Assembly (NCBI RefSeq): GCF_000731675.1
Contig: NZ_JMIT01000004.1
Location: forward strand, 124,001-188,000
Length of the DNA: 64,000 bases
Origin: Pseudomonas capeferrum
GTDB taxonomy: Bacteria > Pseudomonadota > Gammaproteobacteria > Pseudomonadales > Pseudomonadaceae
Direction: 5' to 3'
Shown: positions 44,575 to 52,494 of the stretch, in pieces
Numbering within the stretch: position 1 is the stretch's first letter
Layout: each line of letters opens with the position of its first letter
The notes under the pieces: generated by a model
The model's input: only the letters and a program-made list of their open reading frames with translations
Database searches by the model: none
What the model was told of the DNA's origin: nothing
Program-made: the position numbers and the translations under genes

Positions 44575-45186
44575 ATGTATTACTACGAACCTGCCAAAGG
44601 CCACGGCCTGCCCCACGACCCCTTCAACGCCATCGTCGGCCCCCGCCCCATTGGCTGGATCTCGTCCCACGACCGCGAAGGCCGCCTGAACCTGGCGCCC
44701 TACAGTTTTTTCAACGCCTTCAACTACATCCCGCCGATCATCGGTTTCTGTAGTGTCGGGCGCAAAGACAGCCTGAACAACATCGAGCAGACCGGCGAGT
44801 TTGTCTGGAACCTGGCGACCCGGCCTTTGGCCGAGGCGATGAACCAGAGCTGTGCGGCGGTAGCGGCAGACATCGATGAGTTCGCGTTGAGCGGCCTGAC
44901 GCCAGCACCGTCGCGTGTGGTGCAGGTGCCCCGCGTAGGCGAAACGCCGGTGGCGTTCGAGTGCAAGGTCAGCCAGATCGTCCAGCTGCAGCGGGCGGAC
45001 CAGGCGCTGGTGCCCAGCTGGCTGATCCTGGGTGAAGTGGTGGCGGTGCACATTGCCGAGCACCTGCTCAAGGACGGCATCTACGATACCGCTGCCGCCG
45101 AGCCGATCTTGCGTGGTGGCGGCCCGGCGGATTACTTCGAACTGGGCAACCTGTTCAAGATGGCCAGGCCGCAGGCGGGCAACTGA
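44575..45186 (+). CDS. flavin reductase-like FMN-binding protein
   Basis: 203-aa split-barrel flavoprotein of the flavin-reductase/DIM6-NTAB family. Marks are DPFNAIVGPRPIGWISS (residues 16-32), NLAPYSFFNAFNYIPPIIGF and the FMN-phosphate region KDSLNNIEQTGEFVWNLA. Such proteins reduce FMN with NAD(P)H, or bind FMN for another oxidoreductase. No partner monooxygenase is cotranscribed. The ribosome-binding site is not obvious; the ATG at 44575 fits the start of homology. Confidence 0.85.
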   Translation: MYYYEPAKGHGLPHDPFNAIVGPRPIGWISSHDREGRLNLAPYSFFNAFNYIPPIIGFCSVGRKDSLNNIEQTGEFVWNLATRPLAEAMNQSCAAVAADIDEFALSGLTPAPSRVVQVPRVGETPVAFECKVSQIVQLQRADQALVPSWLILGEVVAVHIAEHLLKDGIYDTAAAEPILRGGGPADYFELGNLFKMARPQAGN

Positions 45187-45420
45187 TCACCAGATCAGCT
45201 CGCCCTCATCACTGACGCCCTGCAGGCGTTCGAGTTCGGCGCAGGCGGCCTCGTCGGCCGCCATGGCGCCCTTGAACACCTGGCCGTCCAGTACCTTGTG
45301 AAAGCGCGGGGCGCCGCCCATGCCAAGCGCTTTCACCGCAATGGCCGCGTTGTAGCCACCCCCTTCCACCGGGACCATCGCCGAAACCGCTTCGAACTGC
45401 GGGAATTCTCTACGTGCCAT
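45187..45420 (-). CDS. small hypothetical protein
   Basis: 77-aa protein, soluble, without recognised domain (MARREFPQFEAVSAMVPVEG...). GGAG lies 6 nt before the ATG at 45420, and its acidic C-terminus ends DEGELIW. It is convergent with the flavin reductase gene, with its stop codon immediately adjoining that of the reductase gene, and lies 55 bp after the ABM-domain gene on the same strand, so the two may be cotranscribed. Function unknown. Confidence 0.65.
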   Translation of the reverse strand: MARREFPQFEAVSAMVPVEGGGYNAAIAVKALGMGGAPRFHKVLDGQVFKGAMAADEAACAELERLQGVSDEGELIW

Positions 45421-45475
45421 GCTGCGCTCCGCGCCATTGATCGAGGGCGGCATTCTAACCTGCACACACCAGCGA

Positions 45476-45769
45476 TCAATCGAAGGTATGCAAATCCAGG
45501 CTGCTGACCACCTGAGCCTGCACCAGCTCACCGAACACCTCCAGGGTCGGTGACGCGAAGTAGCCGCTCATCGCCTGCTGGTCGCGCCAGCTGCCGCTGA
45601 GCAGCCAAAGGTCGGCGTCGGCCTGCGAGCGCTGGACCGTGAAGCTAAGGCAACCCGGTGTACGCAAAGAAGGCTCGAGCAGATCGCGCAGGCGCGCGCC
45701 CAGCTCTGCCGAACGTCCGCTGCTGGCACGAATGAAAGCCAAGTGGGTGACCGGTTGTCGTTGGGTCAT
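45476..45769 (-). CDS. ABM-domain (antibiotic biosynthesis monooxygenase-like) protein
   Basis: 97-aa dimeric ferredoxin-like-fold protein. The pattern SGRSAELGARLRDLLEPSLRTPGCLSF..DADLWLLSGSWRDQQAMSGYF is that of ABM-domain proteins, which include quinol monooxygenases and haem-degrading enzymes; most are uncharacterised. AAGGAG precedes the ATG at 45769. It is divergent from an AraC regulator, with a long palindrome in the shared 200-bp region, which suggests the regulator controls it. Confidence 0.82.
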   Translation of the reverse strand: MTQRQPVTHLAFIRASSGRSAELGARLRDLLEPSLRTPGCLSFTVQRSQADADLWLLSGSWRDQQAMSGYFASPTLEVFGELVQAQVVSSLDLHTFD

Positions 45770-45851
45770 TGCACGATCTCCTTGAAGCAGGCGGACGAAA
45801 AACCAGGCTGCCAAGGTTAGAGGCTGGCGCGCGCGACGCGTTAGGCTATTA

Positions 45852-45907
45852 CTGCACGGCGATTGCCTGATCCTGCAGCACGGCAGGATCAGGCAATCGC
45901 CGTGCAG
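45852..45907. promoter_or_regulatory. perfect palindrome with 25-bp arms between ABM gene and araC
   Basis: Left arm 45852-45876 and right arm 45883-45907 are exact reverse complements over 25 nt with a 6-nt spacer; the arm core is GGCGATTGCCTGATCC. It sits centrally in the divergent intergenic region (83 bp before the ABM start, 63 bp before the araC start). It may be an operator, a paired operator duplication, or an RNA stem in the araC leader. Confidence 0.85.
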
Positions 45908-45969
45908 CTTTCGACTAGCGCCCGCCATTGCCCAAACCTATGCTGCGTCAGTCAGTAGAGGAAACCATC

Positions 45970-46890
45970 ATGACCACCGCCACGCCCATCGAGCCGTCCC
46001 TGGAAGTGCAACGCCAGGAGCTGGCCGAGCTGATCCGCCGCCATGCCGGCGAGCCCCAAGGCACGGTGTCGGCCATCGACGACCTGTATCTGGTGCGCTA
46101 CACGGAAAACATCCGCGCCATGCCTACCTTGGCGTTGCCGGCGTTGTGCATCCTGGCACAGGGCAGCAAAAGCCTGTTCCTCGGTGACGAGCAGTACGCC
46201 TATGACCCGCTGCACTACATGGTGGTGTCGGTGACCTTGCCGATCAGCGCGGCCAAACTCGATGCCAGCCCCGAAAACCCCAGCCTGGGCTTGCGACTGG
46301 ATCTTGACCCAGCCGAAATCAGCCAACTGATCGCCGAAAGTGGGCCGATGTTGGTGCCCAACCTGCCGTCCGGCCGTGGGCTGTATGTGGAGAGGACCGA
46401 CGCACAGTTGCTTGACGCGCTGCTGCGGCTGATCCGCCTGCTGGATTCGCCACGGGACATTGCCATGCTGGCGCCGCTGTTCCGCCGAGAAATTCTCTAC
46501 CGCCTGCTGCGTGGCCCGCAGGGCTATCGGCTGTATGAGATCGCCTTGGCCAACAGCCAGACCCACCGAGTCTGCCAGGCCATTACCTGGCTCAACCAGA
46601 ACTTCCAGCAGCCGTTGCGCATCGAGGACCTGGCCCGGGAGGTCAACCTCAGCACCTCGACCTTGCACCATCGGTTCAAGGCCGTGACGTCCATGAGCCC
46701 ACTGCAGTACCAAAAGCAATTGCGCCTGCAAGAGGCACGGCGGTTGATGCTCAATGACGGGCTTGAAGCCGCAGTGGCGGGCTATCGGGTCGGGTATGAA
46801 AGCCCGTCGCAGTTCAGCCGCGAATACAGCAGGCTGTACGGCGCGCCGCCGATTCGCGATGTGGCACGGTTGCGGGCCCCGGCCGGGTAG
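45970..46890 (+). CDS. AraC-family transcriptional regulator
   Basis: 306-aa regulator with an N-terminal AraC_N-type domain (AMPTLALPALCILAQGSKSLFLGD at about 50-73) and the C-terminal double helix-turn-helix (about 205-300: LRIEDLAREVNLSTSTLHHRF and AAVAGYRVGYESPSQFSREY). This N-terminal family is frequent in regulators adjoining aldehyde or alcohol dehydrogenases and monooxygenases. AGAGGAA precedes the ATG at 45970. It probably controls the divergent ABM gene. Confidence 0.9.
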   Translation: MTTATPIEPSLEVQRQELAELIRRHAGEPQGTVSAIDDLYLVRYTENIRAMPTLALPALCILAQGSKSLFLGDEQYAYDPLHYMVVSVTLPISAAKLDASPENPSLGLRLDLDPAEISQLIAESGPMLVPNLPSGRGLYVERTDAQLLDALLRLIRLLDSPRDIAMLAPLFRREILYRLLRGPQGYRLYEIALANSQTHRVCQAITWLNQNFQQPLRIEDLAREVNLSTSTLHHRFKAVTSMSPLQYQKQLRLQEARRLMLNDGLEAAVAGYRVGYESPSQFSREYSRLYGAPPIRDVARLRAPAG

Positions 46891-46939
46891 TTGTGCACGG
46901 CCTGTACCGGCGAAGGGGTCGGTACAGGCCGGCAGCTTT

Positions 46940-48577
46940 TTACGCGACCACCGCCGCCTGCCACTGATTCTGGTCAACCTGAATCAAGGTCGGCCCCTTG
47001 CGCTCCACCGCACGCCCCAACGCCGCCTGTAACTGCGCGACATCAACCACATGCTCCGCTTCGGCGCCCAAGGCCCGTGCCACGCCGATGAAGTCTGGGG
47101 TATGGATATCCACGCCGACCGGTTCGATGTCGCGATTGACCATGTACTTCTTGATTTCCTCGTACCCTTGGTTGTTCCACAACAGCACGATCAGCGGTAC
47201 CTGGGCCTCCACCGCACTGGCCAGCTCCGGCAGGGTGAACTGCAAGCCACCATCGCCGATCAGGCAAACCGACGGCGCACGCTCGGCGATTTGCGCGGCG
47301 CTGCCCAGCCAGGCGCCCATCGCCGCTGGCAATGCATAGCCCAGTGTGCCGTAACCGGTCGAGGCATTGAACCAACGGCGCGGCTGGTCCATGTCCAGCG
47401 TGAGGTTGCCGGAGTACACCGGCTGGGTCGAATCGCCGACCAGAATGGCGTTGGGCAGGCGCTCGAGGATACTGCTCAGCAGGCGGGTCTGGCTCAGGGT
47501 CGGCTGGTCCCAGCCGCTCGCCAGGGCCTGGCGCAGCTGCTGCACGCGCGGCTGCCCCCAGCCACCGTCACGCGCTGGCAGCGGCTGCCCCTGCAAGGCC
47601 GCGCACAGCGCCTCGGCAGCCAGTTCGGCATCGGCGACCAACGCCAGCTCGGGCAGGTAGTTGCGCACTGTCTGGTCCGGGTCGATGTCGATCCGCAGCA
47701 GACTGCCCGGGATCTCGAAGCCGCCCTTGAAGGTCACGTCATAGTCGGTTTCGGCAAGTTCGGTACCGATGGCCAGCACCACGTCCGCCTCGGCCACCAG
47801 CGCCCGCGTGGCCGGCAGCGACTGGGTGGAGCCGATTTGCAACGGGTGATCGGACGCCAGCAACCCCTTGGCATTGATCGTCAATGCTACCGGTGCCTGC
47901 AGCAGCTCTGCCAGGCGGGCCAAGGGGGCGCCAGCGCTCAACGCACCACCACCCGCCAGAATCAGCGGGCGCTTGGCCTTGGCCAGGCGCTCGGCCATCA
48001 ACGCTACGGCCTGGGGGGCGGCACCTGCGCGGCTGCTGCGCACCGGGCGGCCTGGCAGCAAGTGATCGGCTGGCTCGACCAGCACGTCCAGTGGGATCTC
48101 GATATGCACAGGGCGCGGGCGGGCGCCCTCGAACACGGCAAAGGCGCGGGCCAGTACCTGTGGCAGGTCGTTGGCGCTCATCAGGGTCTGCGAGAAGGCT
48201 GCCACGCCCGACACCAATGCAGCCTGGTTCGGCAACTCGTGCAGCTTGCCGCGGCCGCCGCCCAGTTGATCGCGCGATTGCACGCTGGAAATCACCAGCA
48301 TCGGGATCGAATCGGCATAGGCCTGGCCCATGGCGGTGGTGATGTTGGTCATCCCAGGGCCGGTGATGATGAAGCACACCCCTGGTTTGCCCCGGGTCCG
48401 GGCATATCCGTCGGCCATGAACCCGGCGCCTTGCTCGTGGCGCGGGGTGATATGACGAATGGAAGAAGCCGCCAGGCCGCGATAGAGCTCGACGGTATGC
48501 ACGCCTGGAATGCCGAAGACATGGTCCACACCATAGCCTTCAAGGAGTTTGACCAATACTTCGCCGCAGGTTGCCAT
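46940..48577 (-). CDS. thiamine-diphosphate enzyme, acetolactate synthase-like (AruI-like 2-ketoarginine decarboxylase)
   Basis: 545-aa ThDP-dependent enzyme. The activating Glu48 lies in PRHEQGAGFMADGYAR and the Mg/ThDP motif is GDGGLQFTLPELASAVEAQ ... NN. The family covers acetolactate synthase and decarboxylases. The N-terminal wording YGVDHVFGIPGVHTVELYRGL resembles from memory the P. aeruginosa AruI, 5-guanidino-2-oxopentanoate decarboxylase of the arginine transaminase pathway, more than the anabolic IlvB; no small regulatory subunit gene follows. A divergent LysR gene probably regulates it. The substrate needs testing. Confidence 0.75.
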   Translation of the reverse strand: MATCGEVLVKLLEGYGVDHVFGIPGVHTVELYRGLAASSIRHITPRHEQGAGFMADGYARTRGKPGVCFIITGPGMTNITTAMGQAYADSIPMLVISSVQSRDQLGGGRGKLHELPNQAALVSGVAAFSQTLMSANDLPQVLARAFAVFEGARPRPVHIEIPLDVLVEPADHLLPGRPVRSSRAGAAPQAVALMAERLAKAKRPLILAGGGALSAGAPLARLAELLQAPVALTINAKGLLASDHPLQIGSTQSLPATRALVAEADVVLAIGTELAETDYDVTFKGGFEIPGSLLRIDIDPDQTVRNYLPELALVADAELAAEALCAALQGQPLPARDGGWGQPRVQQLRQALASGWDQPTLSQTRLLSSILERLPNAILVGDSTQPVYSGNLTLDMDQPRRWFNASTGYGTLGYALPAAMGAWLGSAAQIAERAPSVCLIGDGGLQFTLPELASAVEAQVPLIVLLWNNQGYEEIKKYMVNRDIEPVGVDIHTPDFIGVARALGAEAEHVVDVAQLQAALGRAVERKGPTLIQVDQNQWQAAVVA

Positions 48578-48691
48578 GTGTTTTTACCTTGAGTCTTGTT
48601 GGAATCTGCCCGTATTGGACCCAAGCCAACGCTATCGCCACAATGCAAAAAAACACATACTAGCCATGTCTCCACGTCATGGCTTAATGCA

Positions 48692-49576
48692 ATGAAACGG
48701 CTACCGCCCCTGCCCGCCCTGTACACCTTCCTGGTCACAGCCCAGCACTGCAACTTCACCCGTGCGGGGCAGCAGTTGCACATCACTCAAGGCGCCGTCA
48801 GCCGGCAGATCGGCGCACTAGAAGCGCACCTCGGTTACGCCCTGTTCCAGCGCCAGGCCCGCGGCCTGAGCCTGACGCGTGAAGGCCAGGACTGGTTGCC
48901 GCGGGTGCAGCAGGTGTTTGCGCTGGTCGAACAAGGCGTGCGTGAAGTGGGTGGGCATCGCGCCACCTTGCAGCTCAAGGCGCCGACCTGCGTCATGCGT
49001 TGGCTGCTGCCACGCCTGATGGAATGGCAGGCGCTGCGCCCCGACGTACCGGTAGAGCTGACCACCACGGTGCAGCATGGCGTGGACTTCCGCCGCGAAG
49101 GCTTCGATGCGGCGGTGGTGTACGGCAGCCTGCCGAACCATGGCCTGCAGGTTCGCAAATTGTTCGACGAGCAGCTGACACCTGTCTGCGCGCCTTCACT
49201 GCTGGAAGGCGCCTTGCCGCTGGCGCAGATCGACGACCTGATGCGCCACATGCTCCTGCACCCCTCGCGTGACGAGCACGACTGGCGGCTATGGCTGCAG
49301 GCAGCTGGCGCGACGTTTGCTGCTCAAGGGCCGAAACAGCACTTCGAGACCTTGGACATGGCAATGGCCATGGCATCGCAGGGCACCGGGGTGGCCATTG
49401 GCGATTGGTCGCTGATCGGCGATGACCTGCACGGCGGACGGCTGTGCATGCCTTTTGGCTTGAAGGTGACGACCGGCAAAGGCTATTACCTGGTCAGCCA
49501 GGCCAAGCACCTGCCCGCCGGCCTGGTCGAGCTGATGGACTGGCTGCAGGCGCGCGCCAACCGCGATCCCTTGTAG
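48692..49576 (+). CDS. LysR-family regulator (GcvA-like) divergent from the ThDP enzyme
   Basis: 294-aa LysR regulator. The N-terminal helix-turn-helix reads LPALYTFLVTAQHCNFTRAGQQLHITQGAVSRQIGALE (residues 7-44, in parts), typical of the GcvA/AmpR-like subgroup; the effector-binding domain follows. Start at the ATG at 48692. The divergent position 114 bp from the decarboxylase gene suggests it is the specific regulator. Confidence 0.9.
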   Translation: MKRLPPLPALYTFLVTAQHCNFTRAGQQLHITQGAVSRQIGALEAHLGYALFQRQARGLSLTREGQDWLPRVQQVFALVEQGVREVGGHRATLQLKAPTCVMRWLLPRLMEWQALRPDVPVELTTTVQHGVDFRREGFDAAVVYGSLPNHGLQVRKLFDEQLTPVCAPSLLEGALPLAQIDDLMRHMLLHPSRDEHDWRLWLQAAGATFAAQGPKQHFETLDMAMAMASQGTGVAIGDWSLIGDDLHGGRLCMPFGLKVTTGKGYYLVSQAKHLPAGLVELMDWLQARANRDPL

Positions 49577-49686
49577 GAGCGGCCTTGCGTCGCGAAAGGG
49601 TCGCGGAGCGGCCCTGGGTTTTTGGGCGCCTGTAAGAACGTAGGGGCCGCTCCGCGACCCTTTCGCGACGCAAGGCCGCTCCTACA
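49572..49686. repeat. perfect 43-bp-arm inverted REP pair
   Basis: Arms 49572-49614 and 49644-49686 are exact reverse complements (43 nt) around a 29-nt centre, containing the REP core GTAGGAGCGGCCTTGCGTCG. It occupies the whole gap between convergent genes and begins inside the last codons of the LysR gene. The perfect identity suggests recent duplication or gene conversion. Confidence 0.9.
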
Positions 49687-49703
49687 CGAGGCCGTGCTGT
49701 GGC

Positions 49704-50318
49704 TCAGTACCCGACGGTAAACCGCGCCCGCGAATGCGCCGGCTTTTCCAGCTCATCGAGCATGGCAATCGCATAGTCGGCAAAGGTGATCCAGCTCTTG
49801 CCGTCGGCACCGATCAGCAGATGATCCTTGCCCAGCGTGTAGTGCCCGCTCCGCTCGCCCTCGACAAACTCCGCCGACGGCGACAGGAACGTCCAGTCCA
49901 GATTCTGCTCCTGGCGCAGCACCTCGAGAAAACGCACGCCGGCACTCGCCTCGGCTTTGTAGGCCTCGGGGAAGTCCGGGCTGTCGATCACCCTGTGCCC
50001 GGAAGGCAGCAGCAGGCTGCCGGCCCCGCCCACCACCAGCAGGCGCCTGACCCCGGCGCGCTTGACCGGCTCGATGATCGCGTGCGCGTCGATAGTTGCA
50101 AAGTGCGCAGCGCTCAACACCGCGTCCACACCGGCGACAGCCGCTTGTAGCGCCGCACTGTCCTTGACGTCCAGCGCCTTGACCGTCACCCCATCACGCC
50201 CCTGCAGCCGCGACGGGTCGCGAGCAATGGCCACGACACTGTGGCCACGGCGCAGGGCTTCTTCCAGCAACTGGCTGCCGGCTCGGCCGGTGGCACCAAT
50301 GATTGCGATCTTGCTCAT
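49704..50318 (-). CDS. NAD(P)-binding NmrA-like oxidoreductase
   Basis: 204-aa short atypical reductase of the NAD(P)H-binding family (COG2910-like). The dinucleotide motif is KIAIIGATGRAGSQLLEEAL (residues 3-22), followed by ALDVKDSAALQAAVAGVDAVLSA. No Tyr-x-x-x-Lys catalytic pair is evident. GGAG precedes the ATG at 50318. It lies 27 bp after the MBL-fold gene, so both are likely cotranscribed and under the divergent LysR. Confidence 0.85.
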   Translation of the reverse strand: MSKIAIIGATGRAGSQLLEEALRRGHSVVAIARDPSRLQGRDGVTVKALDVKDSAALQAAVAGVDAVLSAAHFATIDAHAIIEPVKRAGVRRLLVVGGAGSLLLPSGHRVIDSPDFPEAYKAEASAGVRFLEVLRQEQNLDWTFLSPSAEFVEGERSGHYTLGKDHLLIGADGKSWITFADYAIAMLDELEKPAHSRARFTVGY

Positions 50319-50345
50319 GGGAAACACTCCATCAATTGAACGGAA

Positions 50346-51221
50346 TTACCACTTCATCTCGCCCTTGGCGACCTTGGCACCGAGCTCCAGCGAGCTCTCG
50401 TCAGCCAGGCCCGGGTAGCGTTTTTTCATCGCCGCGATCAACGTAGCGGCATCTTTCGTCTTGGCGGCTTCGGCATCGAACGCCTCAACATAATTGGCCG
50501 TGAAGCGCACAGCGGCGAGCGAACGGCTGCTCTGGCCCAGGTAATGGCCGGGCACAACGGTGCGCGGCGCCAGCTGCTCGATGTGCTTGAGCGTGCCCAG
50601 CCAGTCGGCATGCGACTGGGCCGACTGGGTATCGGCCATCCACACGTGGATATGCTCCGCAACCACCACGCCGCCGACGACTGCCTTGATCGACGGAATC
50701 CAGACAAAACTGCGATCAGGCTGCGGCCCGTCCAGGCCGACCACCTCGAGCGTCTGGCCTTCCAGGGTCAGGCGATCGCCCGCCAGGACCTGTGGCACGA
50801 CCAGCCGCGCCGGTTTGTCAGCGCCCATTTGCGGGCCCCAGTAGGCCAGCTTTGCGTCCATGGTCTGGCGAATGTGCGCAACCGTGGGCGCCGAGGCGAC
50901 CACCTTGGCGGCGGGGAACGCCTGGGTCAGCGTGTCGAGGCCGAAGTAGTAGTCCGGGTCGCCATGGCTGATGTAGATGGTGGTCAGCCGCTTGCCGCCG
51001 GCACGCAACCGCTCGACCACCTGTTCAGCCTGCGCCTTGCCGAACTGGGCGTCGACCAGGATGGCATCGTGGGCGCCGCTGACAATCACCGAACTGACTG
51101 GGAAAATGGCCTCGTGCCCAGGGTTGTAGACCTCCAGCTGCAGCGGCTCGGCAGCCAGGGCCGGGCCGGTCAACGCAACACAGGCCAATAACAGGCCACG
51201 CAAGGGAGTGAATAGCGACAT
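50346..51221 (-). CDS. exported MBL-fold protein with altered metal motif
   Basis: 291-aa metallo-beta-lactamase-fold protein with a signal peptide (cleavage near ALA|AEP, residue 24). The usual THxHxDH metal motif is replaced by SHGDPDYYFG (residues 85-94), so two of the histidine ligands read Asp88 and Tyr91. Other ligand positions look kept (AEHIHVWMAD, PGHYLG). Either a subfamily with a changed or single metal site or a protein that has lost hydrolase activity. The gene is divergent from a LysR regulator and followed by an NmrA-like reductase. Confidence 0.82.
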   Translation of the reverse strand: MSLFTPLRGLLLACVALTGPALAAEPLQLEVYNPGHEAIFPVSSVIVSGAHDAILVDAQFGKAQAEQVVERLRAGGKRLTTIYISHGDPDYYFGLDTLTQAFPAAKVVASAPTVAHIRQTMDAKLAYWGPQMGADKPARLVVPQVLAGDRLTLEGQTLEVVGLDGPQPDRSFVWIPSIKAVVGGVVVAEHIHVWMADTQSAQSHADWLGTLKHIEQLAPRTVVPGHYLGQSSRSLAAVRFTANYVEAFDAEAAKTKDAATLIAAMKKRYPGLADESSLELGAKVAKGEMKW

Positions 51222-51324
51222 CGCAACGGTCCGTCTGTAGAAGAATGGTCAACAGCTTAGTTGCCAAATCCATGACAAAAAATGCGATGCTCGAACATAG
51301 TTTGTTTCTAAAATCGGGCAAATC

Positions 51325-52233
51325 ATGGACCGTCTCAACGCCATGCGCGTTTTTGTCACTGTTGTCGACCTGGGCAGCCAGTCTGCGGCAGCGGATCACC
51401 TGCAGCTGTCGCGGCCAGTGGTTTCACGCTACCTGGCAGAACTCGAGGAGTGGGTCGGAGCGCGGCTGATGCAGCGCACCACGCGCAAGCTGAGCCTGAC
51501 CGCCGCTGGCCAGGAGACACTGCCCCGCTGCCGCCAACTGCTGGAACTTGCCGGCGACCTGCAGGTTGCCGTACGCCAACCGGACGACGCGCCCCGCGGC
51601 GCGCTGCGCATCAGCGTCAGTACGTCATTCGGCCAAGCGCAACTGGTGGATGCCGTGGCCGCGTATGTTCGGCGCTATCCCGGGGTGAAGGTTGAACTGC
51701 AGATGCTCGATCGCACGGTCAACCTGGTGGATGAGCGCATCGACCTGGCCATCCGCACCAGCAACGACCTGGACCCGAACCTGATCGCCCGGCGCCTGAC
51801 CGTGTGCCGCTCGGTGGTGTGCGCGGCACCGGGCTACCTGCGCGAACATGGGACGCCGCAGCGGGTTGAGGAACTGAGCGGGCACAATTGCCTGACCCAT
51901 GCCTACTTCGGCCACAGCCTCTGGCATTTCGAGGTGCAGGGCCACGCCATTGCCGTCCCGGTCGAGGGCAACATCAGTGCCAATGAGGCCATGACGTTGC
52001 AAAAGGCGGCACTGGCCGGTGCGGGCATTGCCATGCTGCCAACCTACCAGGCTGCCGCTGCGCTGCGCTCGGGCGCACTGGTGCGCCTGCTGCCCGAGGC
52101 ACGGCCGCGCGAGCTCAACCTGAATGCGGTGTATACCTCGCGCAAGCACATGCCGGCGACCTTGCGCAGCATGCTGGACTTTCTCGCACAGCGGTTCCGG
52201 GACGAGCCGGAATGGGACAAGCACCTGATGTAA
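51325..52233 (+). CDS. LysR-family regulator
   Basis: 302-aa LysR protein: N-terminal helix-turn-helix MDRLNAMRVFVTVVDLGSQS (residues 1-20) continuing to VVSRYLAELEEW, and a LTTR effector domain (GALRISVSTSFGQAQLVDAV). The subgroup is that of CrgA/DsdC-like regulators controlling divergent oxidoreductase genes. It is transcribed away from the MBL/NmrA pair with 103 bp between starts, and is the likely regulator. Confidence 0.9.
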   Translation: MDRLNAMRVFVTVVDLGSQSAAADHLQLSRPVVSRYLAELEEWVGARLMQRTTRKLSLTAAGQETLPRCRQLLELAGDLQVAVRQPDDAPRGALRISVSTSFGQAQLVDAVAAYVRRYPGVKVELQMLDRTVNLVDERIDLAIRTSNDLDPNLIARRLTVCRSVVCAAPGYLREHGTPQRVEELSGHNCLTHAYFGHSLWHFEVQGHAIAVPVEGNISANEAMTLQKAALAGAGIAMLPTYQAAAALRSGALVRLLPEARPRELNLNAVYTSRKHMPATLRSMLDFLAQRFRDEPEWDKHLM

Positions 52234-52301
52234 GCCCATGGCGCCGCGAATTGGCCTACGCTTACCGGTATCACCTGGCGCGGTAACAGGAGGTGAGCAC
52301 C

Positions 52302-52475
52302 ATGGGCATCAAGACAAGAAGGTTCGCAGTGGTGATGGCGCTGTTTGCCGTTGCCGGGCTTTACGGCTCAGCCTGCTGGCGGGTCGAACTGCTCCGCGAC
52401 CAACCCAGCTCGGCAGCCAATTGTCAGCACGCGCACTGCGTGCCGCAAAGCGCAACCTTGAGCGCCGTCCGTTGA
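52302..52475 (+). CDS. small exported or membrane protein, 57 aa
   Basis: Short gene supported mainly by a very good ribosome-binding site (ACAGGAGGTGAGC) before the ATG. The product has a basic N-terminus and one hydrophobic helix (FAVVMALFAVAGLYGSACW, residues 8-26), then a short tail with two cysteines (NCQHAHC). It may be an uncleaved membrane anchor or a lipoprotein-like peptide. It lies 68 bp after the LysR gene and is convergent with the decarboxylase gene. Function unknown. Confidence 0.6.
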   Translation: MGIKTRRFAVVMALFAVAGLYGSACWRVELLRDQPSSAANCQHAHCVPQSATLSAVR

Positions 52476-52494
52476 GCTGACGGCGCCCTGCCGG

